Source: Isotricha intestinalis
Taxonomy: Eukaryota > Ciliophora > Litostomatea > Vestibuliferida > Isotrichidae
DNA: 37,061 nucleotides
NCBI GenBank assembly: GCA_023807065.1
Contig: JAJJLU010000494.1
Location: 1-37,061, forward strand
Direction: 5' to 3'
In this document: piece after piece, positions 26,454-35,844 of the stretch
How positions within the stretch are numbered: the stretch's first letter is position 1
How the letters are laid out: each line of letters opens with the position of its first letter
Notes under the pieces: model-generated
The model's database searches: none
Seen by the model: only the letters and a program-made list of their open reading frames with translations
Told to the model about the DNA's origin: nothing
Position numbers and translations under genes: made by a program

Positions 26454-29241
26454 TTAAAATTCATTTACCCAATTTTTATCATATTCGATATCTTCATCTT
26501 CACAAGAGCTTAAAACAATAGGATCTTTTTTATAATTTTCTTTCTCATTCATTAAATAATCACAATATTTAATATTATAATCTTCAAATTTTTCAAGTGA
26601 AAGAAGATTTGGAATATAAGGAGGATTCATATGAAAATCAATTAAATTTTCCCAATTAAAATCTTTAAAAAAAGGATGTTTCTTAGCATTATCAAAATTA
26701 CAAATTCTTCTATTAACATTTTTAATAAGTAGATTTAAAATAAAAGAATTAACAATAGCATTTCCATTAGAAGGTAAAGAAACCTCATTTTGTAAAATTT
26801 CTTTATAAACTTCCATAGGATCATTAGCATTATTACCAAAAGGATAATAACTATAATATATTTCATGAGTAATAATTCCAATTGACCAATAATCACAACT
26901 AAATGAATATCCTTTTCCTGATAAAACTTCAGGTGCTATATAATGTGGTGTTCCTGATATTGTTGTTGTGAAATCATTTATTTTTTTTGCTGTTCCAAAA
27001 TCTATTAATTTTAAATATCCTTTTTTATCTATTATTATATTATCAGGCTTTAAATCTCTATGTATTATTTTTTTTGAATTTATGTAATTTAATATTATAA
27101 ATAGAAATGATACATAAAATTGTGTTTCTGCTTTATTGAAAAATTTCTCTTTTGGCTTTTTTTCCAAATAATTTCCTAATACTTCACCATTGATAAATTC
27201 TGTTAAATAAAATACATTTTCTTCATTTTTAAATGTTCTTACTAATTTCATTATAAAAGGATGATCTAATGTTATTAAAATTCTTTTTTCTTCTAAAAAA
27301 TATTTTATTAAAATTTTCTGTTTTTCAGCAGCTTCTCTTGAAACAGCTTTAATAGCATAAAAGCTTTTATTATTATGAACTAAACTAACACTTCCAAATT
27401 TTCCTTCTCCTAATCTTTTACAAAAATAAAAATCATTTAAATTCATATGAAAATTATCTTGTAAATTAATTTTTTTCTTTAAATAATTTAACATTAATTT
27501 ATCAATAATTTCACTAAAATTTTGTTTAGTTAAAATATATAAAACACAATCATTTTCAGTTTTAATTGTTGCAGAACGAGGTTCATTACTTAATAAAGCT
27601 AATTCACCAAAACAATTTCCTTCTCCCATTTCTCTTATTATTTTATTATCTTTAATAACATTTATTTTTCCACTTTTTATCAAATAAAATTTATCTCCTA
27701 TTTCTCCTTCTTTAAATATATATTCTCCTTTATTATATTTCTCTTCTTTCATTAACGAACATATTTCAATTAATTTTTGATCAGATGTATTTCTAAAAAA
27801 TTCATTTTTTTTTAAATATTGAAGTAATGAAAAAAACGTTAAAGTTTTTTTCCTTTTTATATTTTTTTTTATATTTAATTTATTACTATTTTCTTCTTCT
27901 TCTTTTATTTTTTCCTCATTGTTTAATTTGGGATTTTCTATAAAATTTATTATTGAATTCCAATTTATTTCTATTAATCTAACTTCTTCTTGAGCTATTA
28001 AATCAAAATTTAATTTATAATTTGATTTTATAAAATCTTCTCCATATAATTGACTTCTTTTTCCTAAAACAATGATATTATCTTTTTCCTTTGAAACAAT
28101 ATTCCCACAGATGATAGTATATATTTTTTTTTTATTTTCATCAAAATTTTCCTTTTCTAAAATATATTCTCCATTCTTATATAATTTAATAAGAGATTCT
28201 TTGAAAATATAATCAATATAAAAATCATCAGAAAAAAAATTTAAAAATTTACTCATTTTAAAGCTTTCTTTTAAAATAGATTTCAAAATAATATTTTTAT
28301 AATCATTCCCAAAAGTTTCAATCAATAAACAATCAGTAATTTTATAACAAGTAACTTTCATTTTAGCATTACAAGAAAGTGATCTAGGAAGATTAAATAA
28401 AACAGCATATTCACCAAAAAATTCTTTTGATTTAATAACTCTAATAATTTTACCATCTATTTCACAATTTATTTCTCCACTTTTAATTATATATAAAGAA
28501 TCACCTAAATCTCCTTTTTTAAATATATTTTCATTTATATCATAAACACATTTAAACATTGAAGAAGCTAAAAAATTTAATTTTATATTATCCATTGATT
28601 CAAATATTGGTACAAGAGAAATAAATTCTAATCTTTCTTTTAATTCATTTTTATTTATTGAATTTACGATTTCTCTGAATATTTTCCCATCTAATTGATA
28701 TAAAATTGTATATTCTAAAGTTTTTATTGTTTCTGTTCTTTTTTTCCTTTCTAATAAAGCGAGTTCACCAAAAGTTTCTCCTTTTTTTAATATTTTTTTT
28801 CCAGGAATATTTTTTGAAAAAGATTCAACACTTCCTTTTTTTATTATATAAAAAAATTCGCCTTTTTCTCCTTCATTAAAAATTATTGAATATGGATAAA
28901 ATTTTATTATTTCTATTTTTTTTAAAAGTGATTCTATTATATTTGATGATTTATCTTTAAATAAATAATGGTTTATTAATCTTTGTTTTATTTTTTCTTT
29001 CTCTTTATTTGTTAATTCTATATTTTCATTGATATCTGTTTCAAAATATGTTGAAAAATTCCTTTTTTGTGGAGATTTTGAGTTTTTATAATTTATTTTT
29101 TTTTCATTTTTTATATTATAATCACTTTGATTTTCTAATTCTTCTTCTATTTTATTTTCTTCATAATTTTTTTTTAATATTATATCTTCTATATTAATTG
29201 TCAAAAAGTATAATCTTACTTTTATGAGATATACAACCCAT
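26454..29241 (-). CDS. cGMP-dependent protein kinase (four cNMP domains), two exons
   Basis: An AGC kinase of the PKG type. Numbering counts from the first codon (TTG, 29204) of the uninterrupted frame; the spliced protein is about 918 residues. cNMP domains: 1 at about 85-185 (FGELALLERKKRT), 2 at 197-300 (FGEYAVLFNLPRS), 3 at 310-420, degenerate (LYGEDF, no Arg), 4 at 465-570 (FGELALLSNEPRSAT, complete). Kinase 592-850: GEGKFG 599-604, Lys619, HRDLKPDN from 715, DFG 735-737, GTPHYIAPE from 751. The gatekeeper in VFYLTEF is Thr668. The uninterrupted frame has no ATG before the second cNMP domain. A 31-nt intron (29189-29219) joins it to an ATG at 29241 encoding MGCISHK, a predicted N-myristoylation plus palmitoylation signal. 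Four domains with a degenerate third, Thr gatekeeper and acylation match alveolate PKGs. Predicted membrane-associated, activated by cGMP. Confidence 0.88.
29189..29219 (-). other. 31-nt intron in the PKG-like gene
   Basis: On the coding strand it starts GTAAGA and ends AATATAG. Removal joins the 22-nt first exon (29241-29220) to the main frame within a Lys codon. Without it the main frame lacks an ATG before the middle of the second cNMP domain, so splicing is strongly favoured. Confidence 0.7.
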
Positions 29242-29348
29242 TTAAAATTATAATTAATTAAATAAAATAATTAAATAAGAAAAAAAAAATTAAAAATCAC
29301 TAATTTTTATATGATTAATAACATAATCAATTAAATTTAAAATTGTTT

Positions 29349-30444
29349 CTATTCTTTAGTAGAAAAATAATTATGACTTCCAAAACTTTGTAAATCAGAT
29401 TCTATTTGCATATTAGCATTTAATTTTCCTCTTTCACTTATTTTCTTTTTTGTATTAATTCCCATTCCACAAAAATTAATGATAATAATTTCACAAAATA
29501 TCATAATTGAAAGAGAACATCCAATAAAATGAATAATATATTGATAATTATTAATATTAAACATTCCTCCAACTTCAATAGAAATAATATAATAAAAAGG
29601 AGAAAAAAAATAAATTAATAAAGTATTGAAAATATGAAAAACACAATGAGCCATAAATATATAAAGTTGTTTGTCATAATTTTCATTTCCTAATTTAAAA
29701 TATTTATCTGGAATTTTAATTTTAGGATGATTTTCAATATTTTTATAATTTATTTGAAATATATATTTAATAATAATAGTTATAACTAAAATAAATGTTT
29801 TAAAAAAAAGAAATTGTAAATGGACTTACATATTTATTTTCCATCATATATTTCATTAAAAATAAAACTAAGCCTTCTGTAAAATAATATAATAAACTTA
29901 ATATTTTCTTTTGATAATAAATTACTCTCATTTTATATTTTGGGTGATATGAATTAAAAATAAAAAGAGTTATTACTGAAATAAAATGATGTAAATAAAT
30001 TTTATTTTTAAATACAAAATAATCAATTATTATCATTGGAAGAATAGAATAAATTTGATAAATTAAATAAATATCTCCATTATAAAATTGAATAATAAAT
30101 AATAAAAATTCTAAGAAAAAATAAATAATTATGATAATCATTGAATGAAAAATAATTTCTTTTTTTGATTTTATATCAACAAATTTATTATATTCTATTT
30201 GTGAAACAATAAGATTATTTGATTCTCTAGATTCATAAAACACAATATTTTTTTCTCCTTCACTTGAATTTTTTGTAATAATCCATAAAATCAATGAAGC
30301 AAAAGTTGAAATTATATGAGGAATTTCTACAGTATATATATTTTTAGCATTAATATATTCAAAAATAACAAAGCTACAAATAATACTAATAATTAAAAAA
30401 CAATGTTTAACATTAATATCAAATTCAATAAAAAAATTTTTCAT
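29349..30444 (-). pseudogene. Multi-spanning membrane transporter, frameshifted
   Basis: Two frames on the minus strand together match the intact membrane protein at 35845-37023. The first runs from ATG 30444 to KYVSPFTISFF and a stop at 29800; the second continues FKTFILVITIIIKYIF and ends after FCEIIIINFCGMGIN with the TAA at 29349. The paralogue has HYISPFVILTHQGF and FCELLILNFCGLNFN at the same places. One extra base in a run of eight T (29802-29809 as A on the plus strand) explains the shift; without it the gene has 364 codons. About nine hydrophobic segments. The fold resembles drug/metabolite (SLC35/EamA-like) transporters, but no signature is decisive. Pseudogene, allele or homopolymer sequencing error are all possible. 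Confidence 0.7.
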
Positions 30445-30495
30445 TTAATTGATTTTATCAATAATATAAAAAAAAAAATATTAATTATAAAAAAA
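30445..30495. promoter_or_regulatory. Very short bidirectional promoter gap
   Basis: Only 51 bases separate the start codon of the frameshifted transporter (minus) from the preferred start of the phosphoglycerate mutase gene (plus). It is almost all A/T, with an A run before the mutase ATG. Confidence 0.4.
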
Positions 30496-31281
30496 ATGAT
30501 TCCAAAATATCATTTCTCAACAATTGAAAATCCATTAAAATTAGTATTCGTTCGTCACGGACAAACAACATGGAATATAATAAAAAGATATCAAGGATGG
30601 CAAGATGCTCCCTTAACAAAAAAGGGAATAAATGAGGCTTATATGGCAGGTAAAAAATTAAAAGAAAATAATTATAAATTTGATATTTGTTATTCATCAA
30701 TGTTAAAAAGAACAATAAAAACATGGCATACAATTTCAGATGTTTTAAATCAAAATTATATTAAACATATTAAAACTTGGAGACTTAATGAAAAACATTA
30801 TGGTGATTTAGAAGGATTAAGTAAAGAAGAAAGAGAAAAAAAATATGATAAAAATCAAATTAAAATTTGGAGATTTTCTTTTGATAAAAAACCTCCTCCT
30901 TTAAAAGAAAATGATTTTAGAAATCCTATTTTTAATGAAAAATATAAAAATATTCCTCCTAATATTTTACCTAGAAGTGAAAGTTTAAAAAATACTTTAA
31001 ATAGAATTTTACCTTTTTTTAATGATGTTATTTTAAAAGATGTTTTATTAAAAAAAAAGGTTATTGTTTGTCTTCATGGTGATATATTAAGAAGTTTAAG
31101 AAAATATTTAGATAATATTTCAGATAAAAATATTGAAAAATTCAGAATTCCAAATGCAATTCCTTTAGTTTATGAATTTGATAATAAATTAAATGTTATT
31201 CAACATTATTATTTAGCTACTGATGAAGAAGTTAAAACAAAAATTCATGAAACTGAAGAAGGATTAAATATTTTAATGTAA
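30496..31281 (+). CDS. 2,3-bisphosphoglycerate-dependent phosphoglycerate mutase
   Basis: Glycolytic enzyme interconverting 3- and 2-phosphoglycerate. The histidine phosphatase core is present: FVRHGQTTWN with catalytic His21 (usual RHGxSxWN), YQGWQDAPLTKKG, SSMLKRTIKTWH, LNEKHYGDLEGLSK with the catalytic Glu, KPPPL, ESLKNTLNRILPF, and VCLHGDILRSLRKYL with the second catalytic His. The last motif reads HGD where most enzymes have HGN. I choose ATG 30496 (261 residues, normal length) because it follows an A run and the upstream in-frame ATG 30403 would overlap the divergent transporter gene. A short leader (MIPKYHFSTIENP) precedes the core; organelle targeting is not evident. Confidence 0.92.
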   Translation: MIPKYHFSTIENPLKLVFVRHGQTTWNIIKRYQGWQDAPLTKKGINEAYMAGKKLKENNYKFDICYSSMLKRTIKTWHTISDVLNQNYIKHIKTWRLNEKHYGDLEGLSKEEREKKYDKNQIKIWRFSFDKKPPPLKENDFRNPIFNEKYKNIPPNILPRSESLKNTLNRILPFFNDVILKDVLLKKKVIVCLHGDILRSLRKYLDNISDKNIEKFRIPNAIPLVYEFDNKLNVIQHYYLATDEEVKTKIHETEEGLNILM

Positions 31282-31362
31282 TTCTCTTTTAAAAATATAT
31301 AGAATCATTTTAAGATTTATTTAATAACAATAATAATTTAATTATTTAAATTTTTTTTTATT

Positions 31363-33243
31363 CTATTTTGTAAAAGTTTGCATTTTCTTAGGAGAATATT
31401 TTATATAATAAATTTTAGAATTATATTTTCTTTTATATATTATTAATCCATTTAATAAGAAAATATCAGTTAAATCTTGATAGTTTTTATCTTGAAATTT
31501 CAATAATGTATTAAAATTATTTTCATCATAAACCATTATTTGATTATCATTTTGTAATATTAAATTTCCATTATTTAAAATACCAATGCAAGAATAATTT
31601 AAATTAGTTTGAATTTGCCAAGTCAATAAATTAAATATAATGTTATCAATAATAATTATATTTGACTCTTTAAGATGATATAAATTAAAATATTTATAAT
31701 CAAAGAAAAATCTTCTCTGTTCTTTTCCGAGATTAATATTATATAAAATAATCATACTTACTTTATAAGTATTATCAGTTAAAAAAGAAATAAAATTATT
31801 TTTATTGATAAAGCATAATTTTATGATAGAATATTTATTTAAATTATTTTCAAAAAGATTGAAAAAGCATTTATCAGAAAGTTTGTAATCTTCAATTTCT
31901 TTTATTATAATTTGAAAATTCTGTCTAAATAAAAATAAATTATCATAATGATCTTCAATTTTTTCTAAATCAAAAAAAGTAACTTCTTCTTTATAAATGT
32001 TTGAATTGTTTGACTTAGAAAACATTTTCATTTCAAAAGAATACTGATTATTATATTTGAAAGTTAAAATTTTTTCATTAGGTAATTGAAAAACATCTAT
32101 TAATTTTGTTTGATTAGGAAAAATGAATAAATCTGAAAAATCAGGTTTTCCTTTTATTATTTTTAAAGAATGATTATTAAAACAAACTAAATTTCCATCT
32201 TTTAAAGGAAGTAAAGAATAATTATTATTTAATTCAAAAGAATGAGGATATTTAGTAATTAATTGTTGATTATTATCTTTGATAATATTTCTTAATTTTG
32301 AAATATAATCATTTATACTTGTTATAGTATCTCTATAATATATAGATTGTAAAGGTGATACTATTTTTATTGATTTTAGATTAAGTAAATTTATTTGTTT
32401 CTCATAATAAAAATTTTCAAAGAAATTTTCCTTTGAATCTAAAATTGTTTCATAAAAACCTAAAACAGAAAAATTGTTTTCTTTAAATTTTTCAAAAGAT
32501 TCATTTAAATCATTTAATAATTTTTCTAATTGTTGTTTAAAATTTTTATAAAGTTTTTCTCTAGTTGAGAAAATTTTAAAAAAATGATTTTTTCTTTTAA
32601 TATATTTTTCAAAAATAATGTCGTATTCTTTTTTAGTAATTTTAAAATCTTCAAAATTAATAATATTATGTATTTTATGTGATTCAAGACATTTCCTGCA
32701 AATATTCTCTTTGCAAATAACACAATAACCACAAACTTTTGGTTTAGGATGAAATTTACATTTATTACAAATATTACTTAAATCAATTGAGGGATGTGTT
32801 GTTTGGACTGGATGAATAATATCTTTTTTATGTTTTTTATAGCAAGAATCACATAATATTAAATTACATTTAACACATTTTGTTAATTTTCCATAATTAT
32901 AATTTATTGAACATTTTGAACATTTTGCTTTAAATAATGGGCAATTTATTTTTTGGTAAAATTCTATCAGAGAATATTTAGAATTTCCACATTCACAATT
33001 CCATTCTAATATATAGTCTTTTTCATTTAATTTTAATGATATTATTGGAGTGTAAAAACATTTGTCACATATTATTTCATCTGAATTTAATCTATATGAA
33101 TCTATTATTTTCTGATATTTTTTGAATAATTTTAGGTCGTCAAATTGTTCATAAGATGAAGATTCTGGTTCGATTGAATTAGATTCTTCTAAATAAATAT
33201 CTTCTTCTTCAAAAGAATCATCTAAAAAATTATTACCCAACAT
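31363..33243 (-). CDS. Zinc-module / B-box-like protein with C-terminal propeller-like region
   Basis: Predicted 626 residues from ATG 33243 (MLGNNFLDDS); the open frame extends three codons further to a TTG, which is not a likely start. After an acidic start comes a zinc module, C59-x2-C62...C83-x-C85 then YSLIEFYQKI, followed by CSKCSINY, CVKCNLILCDSCYKKH and a B-box-like CNKCKFHPKPKVCGYCVICK with CRKCLESHKIH to about 190. A coiled-coil stretch follows (190-300). The C-terminal 300 residues contain short beta-like repeats (YSLLPLKDGNLVCF, KILTFKYNNQYSF, LNNGNLILQNDN) suggesting a degenerate beta-propeller. Stop is TAG, the only one supported here. The order zinc module, B-box, coiled coil, propeller parallels TRIM/NHL-type proteins, but no RING is seen. 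Confidence 0.7.
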   Translation of the reverse strand: MLGNNFLDDSFEEEDIYLEESNSIEPESSSYEQFDDLKLFKKYQKIIDSYRLNSDEIICDKCFYTPIISLKLNEKDYILEWNCECGNSKYSLIEFYQKINCPLFKAKCSKCSINYNYGKLTKCVKCNLILCDSCYKKHKKDIIHPVQTTHPSIDLSNICNKCKFHPKPKVCGYCVICKENICRKCLESHKIHNIINFEDFKITKKEYDIIFEKYIKRKNHFFKIFSTREKLYKNFKQQLEKLLNDLNESFEKFKENNFSVLGFYETILDSKENFFENFYYEKQINLLNLKSIKIVSPLQSIYYRDTITSINDYISKLRNIIKDNNQQLITKYPHSFELNNNYSLLPLKDGNLVCFNNHSLKIIKGKPDFSDLFIFPNQTKLIDVFQLPNEKILTFKYNNQYSFEMKMFSKSNNSNIYKEEVTFFDLEKIEDHYDNLFLFRQNFQIIIKEIEDYKLSDKCFFNLFENNLNKYSIIKLCFINKNNFISFLTDNTYKVSMIILYNINLGKEQRRFFFDYKYFNLYHLKESNIIIIDNIIFNLLTWQIQTNLNYSCIGILNNGNLILQNDNQIMVYDENNFNTLLKFQDKNYQDLTDIFLLNGLIIYKRKYNSKIYYIKYSPKKMQTFTK

Positions 33244-33425
33244 ATTTTTCAATTTATTTTTTTAATAAAAAAATCCTTAAATAGAATATAGTTAAATTAA
33301 ATCTTTTTTTTATACTATTTATCAATAAAATAATTCAGCAAAAATAGTCAAAATATTTCAAAAACAAACATAAAACTCATATTTCTAAAATATAAAAAAA
33401 ACATAATTAAATTATTATGAATGAA

Positions 33426-34345
33426 TTAATAATCAACACAAGGACATCTTTCATCGAAAAAATTATCTCCCATATATTATTTTAACAATTCATATTTTTT
33501 TTTTATCTATAATATTAAAAATGGAATTTTCTTTCTTAAAAGTAAGATTTTTTTATCTTTTAAAATATCAATGAAAATATTATAAAGTTCTTAAGGGAGT
33601 TTAAACTTGTTGAGCAGAAAAAATATGACCAAAATTAAAATTAACAAGTTTCTGAATCTCTTTCAGATCTTTTCTTTTCAATTTAAAACATTATATTGTT
33701 CATTTTGATAATTTCTTGAAATACTATTAAAATAATTTTCATATAAATAAATTACATCTTAAAGCATTATCAATATAATTAATAACTTCAAGAGAGTTTT
33801 GTTAAGACTCAATAAAACCAATTCTAATATTATTTAAAAGTATATTCAAATATAATTCAAAAGTATCTTTACCATATAAACATATTCATTTTTTGAATAA
33901 ATATCAATATTATTTTCATTTTTATCATTTGGAGATTGGTTTGGAGCAAAATTTACAAATTTATAATTTTTTTGAGTTTTTAATTAAAATAATTCTCTGT
34001 GAGATTGATTTAAACTTCCTAATGTTATATATCCTTTTCTTTTAAAATTATCTATTATTGAGATTTTATCTCTTTTTCCTTTTATGTTTCCATAAAACAT
34101 TGGAATACAATTATTATATTATTTAATCAATTTGACCATATATCACAATATTTTTTTCCATCTGAAGTAGTGATTTATTCTTTTTCCATAAAATATATAT
34201 TTTTCATTATATTTTTGGTAATATTCATCTTATTATTATTTGATGAAGTGTTTTTTCAAAGTTATTATTTAATTCTCAATTTTCTTAATTATCGATGATT
34301 TTTGAAGGCAAAATATATCAAATTATTATCAGGAAAAATTAATGA
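33426..34345 (-). pseudogene. Heavily decayed gene, possibly sulfatase-like (DUF229-type)
   Basis: On the minus strand recognisable protein pieces follow each other in changing frames with many stops: DGKKYCDIWSN, PMFYGNIKGKRDKISIIDNF, GYITLGSLNQSHRELF, YKFVNFAPNQSPNDK, YGKDTFELYLNILLNN, RIGFIE then NSLEVINYIDNAL, and near the 3' end MGDNFFDERCPCVDY before TAA 33426-33428. The run of G-F-I-(D/E)-S...E-V-I-x-Y-I-D-N-A-L and the Cys-rich end resemble the sulfatase-like DUF229 family; this rests on my memory of the family and is not certain. The many stops and shifts make a functional product impossible as it stands. Confidence 0.5.
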
Positions 34346-34549
34346 ATTTAATTTTTTAAAATTAAAATTTGGGAACAATAAAAAGTTTTCTTCTTCAATT
34401 TAAAATAATATGGTATGATTTTATAATAATTGAATAAATATTGTATTTTATAAAAAAAATAAATTGATATAAAAATATATTTTATTTTCCTTTTCGTTTT
34501 ATATTTTTTTTGTGAAAATTTATTTATCATTTTTTTTTTATTTTTTTTA

Positions 34550-35788
34550 ATGTTATTGTTTTACTTTGGGATTTTCAATTTTTGCTTTAGTTCTTTTATA
34601 TTGCATTTTGAAAGAGAATATAATAAAGAAAATAAAAGTATGGATGAATATTTTTCAAATAGAATATATACAAATGTTTCAATAGGAAATCCTCCTCAAA
34701 CAATAAAAACATATATAAATCTAAAAGAATTTGCAACTTTTTTTTCAGGAAATCAAACAAATATAAAATTTAATCCTAACATTTCAAATTCATTTAATTC
34801 AGATTATAAATTAAGATATTATTATTCTTCATATTTTTCATATGGATATATATCTTATGATACTTTTATATTTAATATTAATAAAAAAGAAAAAAATATT
34901 ATTAATAACTTTACTTTTTTTTTAGCAATGTTAGGGAATTTAAATGAAAAAATTAAATATCCTGGTTTAATTGGATTAAGAATTTATGATGAAAATTATA
35001 ATCCAATTTATCCAAATTTTATTCATGAATTAAAAGAAAAAAAAATAATTTCTTCTTGTACTTTAACAATTAAATATAATAATGAAAATGAAGGAAATAT
35101 CATTTTAGATGAAAAATTTCCAATTTATGAAAAAAAAGGAGAATTTAATTTTGAATTTACAAGAGCTGAATATAATTTTTATGAATATAGAATTATTTTA
35201 GAAAATTTTACTTTTATGAATATTTCTATTTCAAAAGATATTATTGTTGAATTAGATTTACATATTAATAATATTGTTGGTTCTACTCAAATGAGAGATT
35301 TACTTAAAGAACAATTTTTTGATGATTTAATCAACAAAAATATATGTAAAGAACAATTATATAATAATATTAGAATGTTATATTTTTCTTGTAATAATTC
35401 TATTGATGTTTCAAAATTTAAAACTATGTATTTTAAATTTAATGGTTTAAATAAAATTTTCGAATTAAATTATCACGATTTATTTAAACAATTTGATGAC
35501 TCATATATTTTTTTAATGACTTTCGATTCTAAAATTCCTTATAAACTTTGTTTAGGAGTTCCTTTTTTAAAAAAATATCAATTTGTTTTTGATCAAGATA
35601 AAAAAGTTATTGGATATTTTAAAAATTTACAAGAAGATAATGTTTTTCCTATATCTTATGTTTTAATTATTATTCTTGGTATTATTTTATTGTTTTTATG
35701 TGTTATATATTTTAAAATTATCCATCGAAATAATAGAAAAGTAAGATATAATGAAATAGAAGAAAATTTTGATTATATACCTAGTTAA
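34550..35788 (+). CDS. Membrane-anchored aspartic-protease-fold protein lacking catalytic Asp
   Basis: A 412-residue type I membrane protein: signal peptide (MLLFYFGIFNFCFSSFI), lumenal domain, one membrane segment at about 367-389 (YVLIIILGIILLFLCVIYF) and a short cytoplasmic tail. The lumenal domain follows the pepsin (A1) pattern: YTNVSIGNPPQTIKTYINL (40-58) aligns with the N-terminal strand of pepsins, and CLGVPFLKKYQFVFDQDKKVIGY (334-356) with their C-terminal 'LGDxFLRxYYxVFDxxxxxIG'. Where an active enzyme has DTGS the sequence reads INLKEF, and the second catalytic site reads ELDLHINNIVGS instead of DTGT/DSGT. Both catalytic Asp motifs are absent, so it is predicted inactive; a ligand-binding or receptor role is inference. 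Confidence 0.7.
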   Translation: MLLFYFGIFNFCFSSFILHFEREYNKENKSMDEYFSNRIYTNVSIGNPPQTIKTYINLKEFATFFSGNQTNIKFNPNISNSFNSDYKLRYYYSSYFSYGYISYDTFIFNINKKEKNIINNFTFFLAMLGNLNEKIKYPGLIGLRIYDENYNPIYPNFIHELKEKKIISSCTLTIKYNNENEGNIILDEKFPIYEKKGEFNFEFTRAEYNFYEYRIILENFTFMNISISKDIIVELDLHINNIVGSTQMRDLLKEQFFDDLINKNICKEQLYNNIRMLYFSCNNSIDVSKFKTMYFKFNGLNKIFELNYHDLFKQFDDSYIFLMTFDSKIPYKLCLGVPFLKKYQFVFDQDKKVIGYFKNLQEDNVFPISYVLIIILGIILLFLCVIYFKIIHRNNRKVRYNEIEENFDYIPS

Positions 35789-35844
35789 TTTTTATATGTT
35801 TAATTTTTTTATTTACTAATTTTTAATTTAAAAAATATATTTTA

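Noticed and set aside
29762..29826. GTAAGT...TTTTAG, a 44-nt intron-like segment in the frameshifted transporter
   Set aside because: Splicing would lead directly to TTA TAA and remove VSPF, which matches ISPF in the intact paralogue. A one-base shift in the T run fits better.
34348..34530. Minus-strand 60-residue ORF
   Set aside because: Lys/Phe/Tyr-only composition typical of random A/T-rich sequence; no domain, and it lies in the upstream region of the aspartic-protease-like gene.
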